A DNA stretch of 8,802 nt from positions 1 through 8,802 of the forward strand of contig QNZT01000063.1 of assembly GCA_003978455.1 (NCBI GenBank), given 5' to 3'. Shown here one piece after another: positions 1 to 6,447 of this stretch (its first letter is position 1; each line of letters begins with the position of its first letter). A program made the position numbers and the translations under genes. Under the pieces are notes generated by a model. It was not told the DNA's origin and ran no database searches. It was given only the letters and a program-made list of their open reading frames with translations. The stretch comes from Sulfurospirillum sp. Its GTDB lineage: Bacteria > Campylobacterota > Campylobacteria > Campylobacterales > QNZT01.

Positions 1-163
1 CGAGGGCTTTCTGGCGTGCGGGTTCGACCTCTTCGCCCTGACCGAGGTCCGCGGTGAAGGTGACCACTTCGCAGTTGTACTCATCCTGGAGCCATTTGAG
101 GATGATGCTGGTGTCGAGTCCTCCGCTGTAGGCGAGAACCGCTTTTTTGATATCTTTTGTCAT
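1..163 (-). CDS. argG: Argininosuccinate synthase, N-terminal part (partial, second copy)
   Basis: The ATG is at 163-161 and the reading frame runs off the left edge after 54 complete codons. The visible residues contain the N-type ATP pyrophosphatase loop AYSGGLDTS (residues 11-19) followed by the TADLGQGEE segment, so this is the nucleotide-binding start of argininosuccinate synthase, which joins citrulline and aspartate using ATP in the penultimate step of arginine synthesis. From residue 5 onward the protein is identical to the complete argG that starts at 306 on the other strand; only residues 2 and 4 differ (T,D here; K,K there). An AAGGA ribosome binding site (173-169) lies 5 nt before the ATG. 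The frame is intact as far as seen, so nothing marks it as a pseudogene, but whether the gene is full length cannot be told. The copy may be a true paralogue or may come from an assembly join between strains. Confidence 0.85.
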   Translation of the reverse strand, partial: MTKDIKKAVLAYSGGLDTSIILKWLQDEYNCEVVTFTADLGQGEEVEPARQKAL

Positions 164-204
164 GATTTTCCTTTCTGATTGCAAGTTGCCGGGGAGTCTG
201 CTGT

Positions 205-259
205 GTAGTGAAAAAAGAGGCTCAGACCGCAGGGAGGATTTGTCCTCTTTTTTCACTAC
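205..259. promoter_or_regulatory. Central dyad and hairpin in the shared argG leader
   Basis: The perfect 16-bp arms GTAGTGAAAAAAGAGG (205-220) and its complement (244-259) enclose a 23-nt loop. Inside the plus-strand copy there is also a small terminator-like hairpin: GAGGA (234-238), loop TTTG, TCCTC (243-247), followed by a run of T (248-253). Transcripts entering the right argG from further left would carry this structure before the ribosome binding site, so it could act as an attenuator; this is inference from shape only. The 5-bp stem is weak. I found no convincing ARG-box-like operator and no clear -35/-10 pair for either gene here. Confidence 0.3.
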
Positions 260-305
260 GCAGTAAACTCCCGCCGGACAACATATCAACAACAAGGAAA
301 AACCG

Positions 306-1550
306 ATGAAAAAAAAGATCAAAAAAGCCGTTCTCGCATACAGCGGAGGACTCGACACCAGCATCATCCTCAAATGGCTCCAGGATGAATACAACTGCGA
401 AGTCGTCACCTTCACCGCAGACCTCGGACAAGGCGAAGAGGTCGAACCCGCACGCCAGAAAGCCCTCGATCTGGGCATCAAACCCGAAAACATCTTCATC
501 CTCGACCTCCGAGAAGAGTTCGTCAGAGATTTCGTATTTCCGATGTTCAGGGCAAACGCCATCTACGAAGGCGAATATCTCCTGGGCACCTCCATCGCCA
601 GACCCCTCATCTCCAAAAAGCAGATCGAAATCGCCCATAAAACGGGAGCGGACGCCGTCAGCCACGGTGCCACCGGAAAAGGAAACGACCAGGTACGCTT
701 CGAACTCGGCTACCTTGCACTCGACCCCGACATCCATGTCATCGCACCCTGGAGAGAGTGGGATCTCAACTCCCGTGAAAAACTGCTCGCCTACGCCGAA
801 GAGCACGGCATCAAGATAGAGAAAAAAGGGAAATCCTCCCCCTACTCCATGGACGCCAACCTGTTGCACATCTCCTATGAGGGACAGATCCTCGAAGATC
901 CCGCACAGGAGCCCGAAGAGGATATGTGGCTCTGGACAACCGCACCCGAAAATGCACCCGACCAGCCCGAATATATCACCATCGGCTACAAAAAGGGTGA
1001 TCCGTATGCGATAAACGGTGAAGAGATGAGCCCCGCCACGCTGCTCAAGACCCTCAACGACTACGGCAACAAACACGGTATCGGGCGTATCGACATCGTC
1101 GAAAACCGTTATGTCGGCATGAAAGCCAGGGGCTGCTACGAAACCCCAGGCGGCACCATCATGCTCAAAGCACACCGTGCCATCGAGTCGATCACCCTCG
1201 ACCGTGAAGAGGCACACCTCAAGGATGAACTGATGCCCCGCTACGCCAAACTGATCTACAACGGCTACTGGTGGTCCGCAGAGCGTGAGATGCTTCAGGC
1301 AGCCATCGATAAAACGCAGGAAAACGTCAACGGAGAAGTCAGACTCAAACTCTACAAAGGCAATGTCACCGTAGTCGGCAGAAGCGCACCGCAAAGCCTC
1401 TACTCCGAAGAGCACTCCACCTTCGAGGAAGATGAAGTCTATAACCAGAAAGATGCCGAAGGATTCATCCGCCTCAACGCACTGCGCTTTATCATCGAAG
1501 GGAAAAAACAACCCGAACGCATCCAAAGAATGTTCAACGACGAAAAATAA
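306..1550 (+). CDS. argG: Argininosuccinate synthase (complete copy)
   Basis: This 414-residue cytoplasmic enzyme condenses citrulline with aspartate, with ATP going to AMP and pyrophosphate, to give argininosuccinate for arginine synthesis. The family marks are all present: the ATP pyrophosphatase loop AYSGGLDTS (11-19), YLLGTSIARPL (91-101), the signature VSHGATGKGNDQVRFE (118-133), and the conserved C-terminal half with ENRYVGMKARGCYETPGG and the FEEDEVYNQKDAEGFIRLN stretch. Length fits the roughly 400-residue bacterial class rather than the longer E. coli form. The ATG at 306 is preceded by AAGGA (294-298) with 7 nt spacing. The gene stands alone on the plus strand, divergent from a second argG whose start mirrors it, and is followed by an intrinsic terminator. 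Codons end mostly in C or A, suggesting a well-expressed gene. No damage is seen, so this copy should be functional. Confidence 0.97.
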   Translation: MKKKIKKAVLAYSGGLDTSIILKWLQDEYNCEVVTFTADLGQGEEVEPARQKALDLGIKPENIFILDLREEFVRDFVFPMFRANAIYEGEYLLGTSIARPLISKKQIEIAHKTGADAVSHGATGKGNDQVRFELGYLALDPDIHVIAPWREWDLNSREKLLAYAEEHGIKIEKKGKSSPYSMDANLLHISYEGQILEDPAQEPEEDMWLWTTAPENAPDQPEYITIGYKKGDPYAINGEEMSPATLLKTLNDYGNKHGIGRIDIVENRYVGMKARGCYETPGGTIMLKAHRAIESITLDREEAHLKDELMPRYAKLIYNGYWWSAEREMLQAAIDKTQENVNGEVRLKLYKGNVTVVGRSAPQSLYSEEHSTFEEDEVYNQKDAEGFIRLNALRFIIEGKKQPERIQRMFNDEK

Positions 1551-1557
1551 CCGACGG

Positions 1558-1580
1558 CGGAGCAGCGCTCCGTCTTTTCT
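1558..1580 (+). terminator. Intrinsic terminator after argG
   Basis: A perfect 6-bp GC-rich stem CGGAGC (1558-1563) and GCTCCG (1567-1572) with an AGC loop is followed by TCTTTTCT (1573-1580). It begins 8 nt after the argG stop codon and so should end the argG transcript. The small gene downstream would then need its own promoter or readthrough. Confidence 0.75.
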
Positions 1581-1586
1581 CTCCGC

Positions 1587-1618
1587 TTTACAGAGACTAC
1601 ACACTTTTCCGCTATCGT
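1587..1618 (+). promoter_or_regulatory. Weak candidate promoter for the 59-residue membrane protein
   Basis: TTTACA (1587-1592) could serve as a -35, and TATCGT (1613-1618), four of six matches to TATAAT, as a -10. The spacing of 20 nt is longer than usual, though Campylobacterota promoters often lack a defined -35. The site lies between the argG terminator and the small gene at 1650, where a promoter is expected. Support is by position more than by sequence. Confidence 0.2.
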
Positions 1619-1649
1619 TACTTCATGAAAAACCACACAGGAGCGAACT

Positions 1650-1829
1650 ATGATCGGCGGACAATATAAAAACATCGTACTTGTCGGACTGATTATCGGC
1701 GCTTTTCTGCTCTATATGCTCATCTCCACATACTGGGTACTTGGTGATATCAGTAATAACCGTTCCTGCGTCAAAACCTGCGACACACCTATTACAAAAG
1801 GAACCGTCAAAGAGAAGGAGCGTCAGTGA
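1650..1829 (+). CDS. Small single-pass membrane protein with CVKTC motif, unknown function
   Basis: This 59-residue reading frame starts at ATG 1650 and stops at TGA 1827-1829. A good ribosome binding site, AGGAG (1639-1643), lies 6 nt before the start, which is the main reason to believe the gene. Residues 9-31 form one strongly hydrophobic segment rich in I, L, V, G and Y, a likely transmembrane helix after a short polar N-terminus. The remainder is polar, carries two cysteines in the pattern CVKTC (40-44), and ends in a charged tail rich in K and E. I do not recognise the family. The paired cysteines might form a disulfide or bind a metal or cofactor if the C-terminus is periplasmic; topology is not certain because charges are similar on both sides. 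It lies 99 nt downstream of argG past a terminator and is convergent with radC, with only 5 nt between the two stop codons. Confidence 0.65.
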   Translation: MIGGQYKNIVLVGLIIGAFLLYMLISTYWVLGDISNNRSCVKTCDTPITKGTVKEKERQ

Positions 1830-1834
1830 TACAA

Positions 1835-2494
1835 CTACAACATCCCTTCATCCGAAAAACTGTAGTAGCCGGTATGGGAGATGATCACATGATCGAGTAG
1901 TTCTATCCCCACCAGTGACCCCACCTCTTTCAGCCGCTCGGTGATTCTGATATCCGCCTGACTCGCCCTGAGCGTCCCAGAGGGATGGTTATGCGCGATG
2001 ATGATGCTCGCCGCCCTGTCAGCAATGGCATCGGCAAATACTTCACGGGGATGGACGATACTCTGCGTCAGCGTACCGATAAATACCGTCCTGATGTTGA
2101 TGATATGCGAAGCCCCGTCGAGTGTCAGCACCACAAAATGCTCCTGCTTCTTATCGCGAAACGCATAGAGCGCTTCATAGACCATCTTCGCGGAGATAAT
2201 CCGCCGCGGATTGGGCGAAAGCAATCTTTTGGAAAGCTCCAGAGCCGCAACGATCTGTGACGCTTTGGCGATACCAAGACCGTGAATTTGACACAGCTTT
2301 TCAACACTCAGGTTTTCAAAGTTCTTTTCCAGCAAGTCAGAGACTTCCCGGGAGAGTTTACGGATATCTTTCCCTTTGACACCGGAGCCGAGCAACACCG
2401 CCAGAAGTTCGTCATTTTTCAGCGCTTTGACACCTTTTTGTACTATTTTTTCCCGTGGTTTGTCATTGACATAGAGTTCATGAATCGTTTTCAT
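1835..2494 (-). CDS. radC: RadC-family JAB/MPN-domain protein
   Basis: This 219-residue protein is of the usual RadC length. An N-terminal helix-hairpin-helix-like part (about 30-90, with IHGLGIAKASQIVAA at 70-84) precedes the JAB/MPN metalloprotease-fold domain. The JAMM metal motif is intact: HNHPSG (168-173) followed by S178 and D181, with E118 as the likely catalytic glutamate. The C-terminus GYYSFSDEGML is typical. RadC was once tied to DNA repair, but its molecular job is unresolved in the family; the motif suggests a zinc-dependent hydrolase. The ATG at 2494 is preceded by AAAGGAG (2507-2501) with 6 nt spacing, so the start is secure. The gene has its own promoter region with a 10-bp dyad and converges on the 59-residue membrane protein gene. 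No terminator is visible at its 3' end. Confidence 0.95.
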   Translation of the reverse strand: MKTIHELYVNDKPREKIVQKGVKALKNDELLAVLLGSGVKGKDIRKLSREVSDLLEKNFENLSVEKLCQIHGLGIAKASQIVAALELSKRLLSPNPRRIISAKMVYEALYAFRDKKQEHFVVLTLDGASHIINIRTVFIGTLTQSIVHPREVFADAIADRAASIIIAHNHPSGTLRASQADIRITERLKEVGSLVGIELLDHVIISHTGYYSFSDEGML

Positions 2495-2517
2495 CTGTTT
2501 CTCCTTTGATAGGAGAT

Positions 2518-2523
2518 AGTATA
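2518..2523 (-). promoter_or_regulatory. Probable -10 element of radC
   Basis: On the minus strand this reads TATACT inside TTATTATACT, 23 nt upstream of the radC start codon and just ahead of its AAAGGAG ribosome binding site. No good -35 is seen at 16-18 nt, which is common in Campylobacterota. A nearly identical element (TATTATACT) precedes the small membrane protein gene at 2821, which strengthens both calls. The predicted leader is very short. Confidence 0.5.
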
Positions 2524-2547
2524 ATAAATTTTTACCTTTTGGAGAAA

Positions 2548-2570
2548 TTTTATTTCATTTTGAAATAAAA
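2548..2570. promoter_or_regulatory. Perfect 10-bp inverted repeat upstream of radC
   Basis: TTTTATTTCA (2548-2557) and TGAAATAAAA (2561-2570) are exact reverse complements separated by TTT. The dyad is AT-only apart from one C/G pair per arm and lies about 25-50 nt upstream of the radC -10. It could be an operator for a dimeric regulator, or less likely an AT-rich terminator stem for the gene upstream. No regulator can be named from the sequence. Confidence 0.45.
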
Positions 2571-2585
2571 ACTTACGAAGAAGAG

Positions 2586-2610
2586 AAGTGGAGTCTGTCA
2601 TACCCCACTT
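2586..2610 (-). terminator. Possible terminator of the 58-residue membrane protein gene
   Basis: A 9-bp stem with one mismatch, AAGTGGAGT (2586-2594) against ACCCCACTT (2602-2610), encloses a 7-nt loop. On the minus strand it is followed by a pyrimidine-rich tail TCTCTTCTTC rather than a clean T run. It lies 35 nt beyond the stop codon of the 58-residue gene, which is a sensible place for a terminator, but the tail makes it a weak one. Confidence 0.35.
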
Positions 2611-2644
2611 TCATTGAAGTTACCGCTATAACAGTGAATATTAC

Positions 2645-2821
2645 CTATATACCGTTTACAACCGTAGCAACCGCCAGAATAAGAAAAGCGATGGTCATCA
2701 GACCGAAAGATGAAACCGGAATGATAGACGACGGGATGATCGCCAGTTTTATCAATATACCGAGTGCACCGAGTACAACAGCTATGATCCACGTTACCAA
2801 ATGAGGAGCATTTGTTCTCAT
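2645..2821 (-). CDS. Small two-helix membrane protein, unknown function
   Basis: The 58-residue product begins MRTNAPHLVTWIIAVVLG and has two hydrophobic segments, about residues 9-27 and 38-57, joined by a short loop with P30 and P35. I chose the ATG at 2821 because AGGA (2831-2828) lies 6 nt upstream and a TATACT -10 lies about 30 nt upstream; an in-frame start further out at 2848 would place this ribosome binding site inside the gene. From memory, short proteins with an RTNAP...TWIIA opening and a similar two-helix layout occur in several bacterial phyla as uncharacterised conserved membrane proteins, but I could not check this. The gene lies between the helicase gene and radC, all on the minus strand, and seems to be transcribed on its own. 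Function is unknown. Confidence 0.75.
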   Translation of the reverse strand: MRTNAPHLVTWIIAVVLGALGILIKLAIIPSSIIPVSSFGLMTIAFLILAVATVVNGI

Positions 2822-2850
2822 GTTAAATCCTTTTAATTTTTGTAACAAAA

Positions 2851-2856
2851 AGTATA
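2851..2856 (-). promoter_or_regulatory. Probable -10 element of the 58-residue membrane protein gene
   Basis: The minus strand reads TATACT inside CTATTATACT, 29 nt upstream of the ATG at 2821 and in the AT-rich gap after the helicase gene. It shares TATTATACT with the radC promoter. No convincing -35 is seen. The gap also holds the palindrome TAGAGCTCTA (2870-2879) about 13 nt further upstream, of unknown meaning. Confidence 0.5.
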
Positions 2857-2906
2857 ATAGATTTAACTTTAGAGCTCTATTAAATAATCATGATAACTTT
2901 TTTAAC

Positions 2907-4955
2907 TTATGCCGTGACAGCTTCCGCCTCTTTGACCATCCCTGCTTCCACCAGAAAGGGCGAATGGATATAGTCGATCTTCTTCACACGGTCATACTTG
3001 GCATACGAGAGATAGAGAATATCTTTCGCCCTCGTAACCGCCACATAGAAGAGTCTGCGCTCCTCTTCGATGTCACCGCCGTTTTTGCTCATGAGCTTTC
3101 GGTTGGGGAAACGCCCGTCCATCAGATCGACGATATAAACCTCTTTGAACTCCAGACCTTTGGAAGCGTGGATGCTAAGCAGATTGACACCTTCGCCCTC
3201 CGTCAGTTCACCGCCGCCGAGTGTCAGGGCATTGATAAAACGGTATTTGTCTTTATAGGGCTTCGTCAGATCCTGTAACAGCAGCGCTTTACGCCGGATA
3301 TTTGTCAGCGCCTCTTTTTTCATCGTTTCATCGATCGTACCGTCTTTTTGCTGTGCACGTTTGGTCGCAAGCCGTTCGGAGATCAGTCCGAAAAGCTGGG
3401 AGTTGACGATACTGCGTACGATCTGCGACGGAGACTCCAGAAAGATCGTAGAGTTGACATAGAGGTAAAATGCGTGCAGATAGGTCGCCAGATCTTTGTT
3501 GATTTTGGCGTGTCGAAGGATAGGGTTTTTGAGAAATTTGTCTTCAAATCCCATCTTTTTGAAACGGGCGGCACTCTCCTCTTCGATAATCTCATCAAAA
3601 AGCCCCAGCTGGTGGTTGACGATCCCCCGCTTGAAGGGATTTTTCTTCTCTTTGGGATGAATAATCCCCTCGAGGATATTGCCGTTACCCACTTTATAGA
3701 GGGCATCGAAGATATCTTTGGCAAAGACACCACCGACCCCTTTGGCATACTCGAAGATATGGACAAAACTCATCAGATCTCTCGGATTGATCAGGATCGT
3801 GAACATATCCAGCATCGCCTTGACCTCTTTGGTATCGAAAAAGCTGGTACCCCCTTTGCGTTTACAGTTGATTCCAAGTTCACGCAGATGCGCTTCGATA
3901 CCGTCGGCACTGGCATTGTTACGAAAGATGACGGCGATATCTTCATGAACTGTTTTAGATGCTTTGATCTTCTGTGCGATACCGGAGTACTGGTCAAACA
4001 GCTCTTCAAAGATCATCAGCCGCGGCGGCGGAAAATCTCCCTCACGGGTCACTTCCAGTTTTTTGGGGTATATACGCGGGTTTTTCTCGATCACCCTGTT
4101 GGCGAGTGAGAGTATCTGTCCACTGGAGCGATAGTTCTTGTTAAGTGAAAAGACACGCGCATTTTCAAATCGCTCGGAAAAAGAACCGATGATATTGATA
4201 TCCGCTCCGTTAAACCCATATATACTCTGATCATAATCCCCGACGCAAAAAAGCGACTCCCGCTGAAAACCGTCGATCAGAGAGCCCTGAAGCTGATTGG
4301 TATCCTGGTACTCGTCGACCAAAATCTCCTGAAACTTCACCCCCTCTTCATCGAGATAGGCTTTAAAGTCGATCAGCAGATCGTTAAAATCGACATACCC
4401 GAACCGCTTTTTTAGCTCTTTGAACTCTTCGTAAATATCTTCATACACCTCCGCATAGATCGCGTGATCGGGTGCCTGTCGGCTCAACCACTCTCCGAAA
4501 CTCTCCTGAGAGACCATATTTTGATAGAGTGAGTGCATATCGTAGAGATGCCCCGCCGAATAGGGCATGACTTTGGAGTCAAAATAGGAGAAGTTGCGCT
4601 TTTCATGAATACTGCGCAGTACCATCTTCAACTCTTTGGGCTGCTTGAGCACGATCTTCCTGCCGCTGGCTTTGAGTATCTTGTAACTGATCGCATGAAA
4701 GGTACCCGCCTGAATCTTTTTGGCGACTTTCTCGTCAAAATAGCGCCCTACCCGCTCTACCATCTCCGCCGAAGCTTTGTTGGTAAATGTCAGCAGCAGC
4801 AGATCTTCCGGCTTGACGCCTTTGCCCAGCAGATAACCGATACGCGCGACGATCGTCGATGTCTTTCCTGTGCCCGCAGAGGCGATAATCAGGTTGTTTC
4901 CGTACGGAGCAGTCGCCGCGGCGTGCTGCTCCTCATTTAGTTTTGAGAGTGGCAT
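2907..4955 (-). CDS. UvrD/Rep-family superfamily 1A DNA helicase
   Basis: This 682-residue protein is a 3'-5' ATP-dependent DNA helicase of the UvrD/Rep/PcrA group. The motifs appear in order: Q motif LNEEQHAAA (6-14), Walker A ASAGTGKTS (25-33), Ia LLTFTNKASAEM (54-65), Ib GTFHAIS (84-90), Walker B ILVDEYQDTN (211-220), III VGDYDQSIYGFNGAD (238-252), IV NYRSSGQIL (274-282), V VNLLSIHASKGLEF (590-603) and VI EERRLFYVAVTRAK (631-644). The C-terminus ends about 38 residues after motif VI, without the long PcrA/UvrD tail. Campylobacterota carry more than one such helicase and I cannot say which orthologue this is, so no symbol is given. It is the last gene of the five-gene operon, 13 nt after thrC with a poor ribosome binding site. 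No terminator is visible after its stop. Roles in mismatch or excision repair or fork restart are inferred from the family. Confidence 0.95.
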   Translation of the reverse strand: MPLSKLNEEQHAAATAPYGNNLIIASAGTGKTSTIVARIGYLLGKGVKPEDLLLLTFTNKASAEMVERVGRYFDEKVAKKIQAGTFHAISYKILKASGRKIVLKQPKELKMVLRSIHEKRNFSYFDSKVMPYSAGHLYDMHSLYQNMVSQESFGEWLSRQAPDHAIYAEVYEDIYEEFKELKKRFGYVDFNDLLIDFKAYLDEEGVKFQEILVDEYQDTNQLQGSLIDGFQRESLFCVGDYDQSIYGFNGADINIIGSFSERFENARVFSLNKNYRSSGQILSLANRVIEKNPRIYPKKLEVTREGDFPPPRLMIFEELFDQYSGIAQKIKASKTVHEDIAVIFRNNASADGIEAHLRELGINCKRKGGTSFFDTKEVKAMLDMFTILINPRDLMSFVHIFEYAKGVGGVFAKDIFDALYKVGNGNILEGIIHPKEKKNPFKRGIVNHQLGLFDEIIEEESAARFKKMGFEDKFLKNPILRHAKINKDLATYLHAFYLYVNSTIFLESPSQIVRSIVNSQLFGLISERLATKRAQQKDGTIDETMKKEALTNIRRKALLLQDLTKPYKDKYRFINALTLGGGELTEGEGVNLLSIHASKGLEFKEVYIVDLMDGRFPNRKLMSKNGGDIEEERRLFYVAVTRAKDILYLSYAKYDRVKKIDYIHSPFLVEAGMVKEAEAVTA

Positions 4956-4968
4956 GAAATTCTTTGTA

Positions 4969-6447
4969 TTAGGATTGGATAAATTGCAATATTTTGGATT
5001 CTATGGCATCTTTTTCGACCACATCCCTGTGCACGATCTCTTTGTCGAAGAGACTTTTGACACGCGGGGTGATTTCGATACCGAGTTTTTCGGAGATCTC
5101 ATGAAGTGCTTCGAGATCACTTCTCTTTTCGCTGTTCCCTTCGATCGCCATTAGCATTGTCGGCGCAAATTTTGTCCACTCGGCAGTCGAACAGATCACC
5201 ATCGGCAAATCTTTTTCCTTGAGATCTTCATACGCTTTGAGACAGGTCGCCGTATGCGGATCCATCACATACCCCTTGTCGGCATACCGCTTGATGATCT
5301 TTTGACCGTAGGCATCGTCACTGTCGATCGCCGCAAAATCCTCCTGCAGCGCTGCCAGCTCTTCAGGCGTCAGCGTATAGCGGTTTTCATGAGTGAGCGC
5401 ATCCATCATCTCTTTGGTACGCGCGGCACCGAATTTGTCAAAAAGCACACGCTCAACATTGGAAGATTTGAGTATATCCATCGCCGGAGAGTTGGTCAGT
5501 ATCAGCTTTTTGTTGCGTATATCGTACTCCCCTTTGTTAATCAGCTCTGCAAGTACATTGTTGGCATTGGAAGTGATCAAAATCTTCTCTATCGGAAGTC
5601 CCATCTTTTTGGCATAGTAGGCACCCAGCGCATTGCCGAAGTTGCCGCTTGGAACGGTGATATAAATCTTTTCGCCGTTTTCGATCACACCCTTTTGCAA
5701 CAGTGCCAGATAGGAGCGGATATGGTAGATAATCTGAAAGATGATACGCCCGAAATTGACAGAGTTTGCCGCGGAGAGGGAGATATGGCTCTTTTGCAGC
5801 TGCGCTTTGAAAGTATCGGATGCAAGCAGGCTTTTGAGTGCACTCTGCGCATCGTCAAAGTTGCCTTCGATCCCGATCACTTTCAGATTTGGAGCCGCTT
5901 CTGTCACCATCTGCAGCCGCTGGACATCACTCGTACCCCCTTTGGGATAGAGACAGGCGACCTGGATATTCTCTTTGCCGGCAAACGCTTCGAGTGTCGC
6001 AGGTCCGGTATCACCGCTGGTCGCGGCAAGTATCAGGTATTTTTTGCCGATCTTTTTCGCCAGATCGGAGAGGATATAGCCAAAGGGCTGAAGCGCCATA
6101 TCTTTAAATGCACGGGTCGGTCCGTGGTAGAGTTCATTGACAAAGAGATCCTCTTCGATCTGCACGACCGGCGTCGTATCTTCGGGATCGTCGAATTTTT
6201 GGTAGAGTGCCAGTGCCTCTTCGATGACAGCATCATCGATATCGATCTCGAACATTTTCAGGATTTTTTCAGCAAGTTCGGGATAAGCCGCCGCTTTGTT
6301 CGCCTCAAAAAACGCAGCATCGATCGCAGGCAGACTTTCAGGCACATACAACCCTCCGTAACTCGCGCTCGGATTTAAAATCGCTTCCGAAAAGGGAACT
6401 TCCGGTTGAAACCCTTCTGCATTGCCTCTTGTCTCTGTAAACTTCAC
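4969..6447 (-). CDS. thrC: Threonine synthase
   Basis: The 492-residue PLP enzyme converts O-phosphohomoserine to threonine. It is of the longer bacterial type with the N-terminal domain opening KFTETRGN...PSASYGGLYVPESLP. The PLP lysine is K115 in GPTRAFKDMALQPFG (109-123). The substrate loop LAATSGDTGPA (140-150) and the PLP-phosphate loop PSGNFGNALGAY (266-277) are present. Translation starts at a GTG (6447-6445) that overlaps the argB stop as GTGA, with AGGAG (6457-6453) inside the end of argB at 5 nt spacing, so the two genes are probably translationally coupled. In Campylobacter jejuni, as I recall, thrC directly follows lpxK; here argB sits between them. The gene is intact. Confidence 0.97.
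   Translation of the reverse strand: MKFTETRGNAEGFQPEVPFSEAILNPSASYGGLYVPESLPAIDAAFFEANKAAAYPELAEKILKMFEIDIDDAVIEEALALYQKFDDPEDTTPVVQIEEDLFVNELYHGPTRAFKDMALQPFGYILSDLAKKIGKKYLILAATSGDTGPATLEAFAGKENIQVACLYPKGGTSDVQRLQMVTEAAPNLKVIGIEGNFDDAQSALKSLLASDTFKAQLQKSHISLSAANSVNFGRIIFQIIYHIRSYLALLQKGVIENGEKIYITVPSGNFGNALGAYYAKKMGLPIEKILITSNANNVLAELINKGEYDIRNKKLILTNSPAMDILKSSNVERVLFDKFGAARTKEMMDALTHENRYTLTPEELAALQEDFAAIDSDDAYGQKIIKRYADKGYVMDPHTATCLKAYEDLKEKDLPMVICSTAEWTKFAPTMLMAIEGNSEKRSDLEALHEISEKLGIEITPRVKSLFDKEIVHRDVVEKDAIESKILQFIQS

Larger units (their letters stand above)
1..468. repeat. Large imperfect inverted repeat spanning two divergent argG 5' ends
   Basis: The left arm (1-220) is the reverse complement of the right arm (244-468), with a 23-nt loop at 221-243. 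The innermost 16 bp are perfect (205-220 against 244-259). Similarity continues outward through the leader (26 of 29 bases next to the loop), weakens with small indels around 164-192 and 272-305, and becomes strong again in the coding part. From ATG to the window edge there are 10 differences in 163 aligned bases. The left arm is cut by the window, so the true repeat may be longer. It contains both argG starts and both leaders. Long inverted repeats with short loops are usually unstable in vivo and are also a known form of assembly or amplification chimera, so the status is open. Confidence 0.9.

Noticed and set aside
164..305. An ARG-box-like operator between the argG copies
   Set aside because: I found no sequence close to the TGAAT...ATTCA type palindrome. 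The only dyad is the repeat centre itself.
222..1604. A 460-codon open frame on the minus strand covering the whole right argG
   Set aside because: It is exactly antisense to a clearly real argG, has no family motifs, and runs through the terminator. The bias of argG codons to end in C or A leaves this frame open by chance.
1625..1669. A 14-codon frame ahead of and overlapping the 59-residue gene, as a possible leader peptide
   Set aside because: It has no ribosome binding site and no regulatory residue pattern such as repeated codons.
2645..2848. A longer 67-residue version of the two-helix membrane protein starting at 2848
   Set aside because: The AGGA ribosome binding site at 2831-2828 would fall inside it, and the -10 at 2851-2856 leaves no room for a leader. 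The start at 2821 fits both.
2822..2906. A terminator for the five-gene operon after the helicase gene
   Set aside because: There are short palindromes (TAGAGCTCTA; ATCATGAT at 2887-2894) but no GC stem followed by a T run on the minus strand.
3348..4109. A 253-codon plus-strand frame
   Set aside because: It is antisense to the helicase gene and has no recognisable domain.
5254..6378. A 374-codon plus-strand frame
   Set aside because: It is antisense to thrC, which has all catalytic motifs; the plus frame shows no motif.
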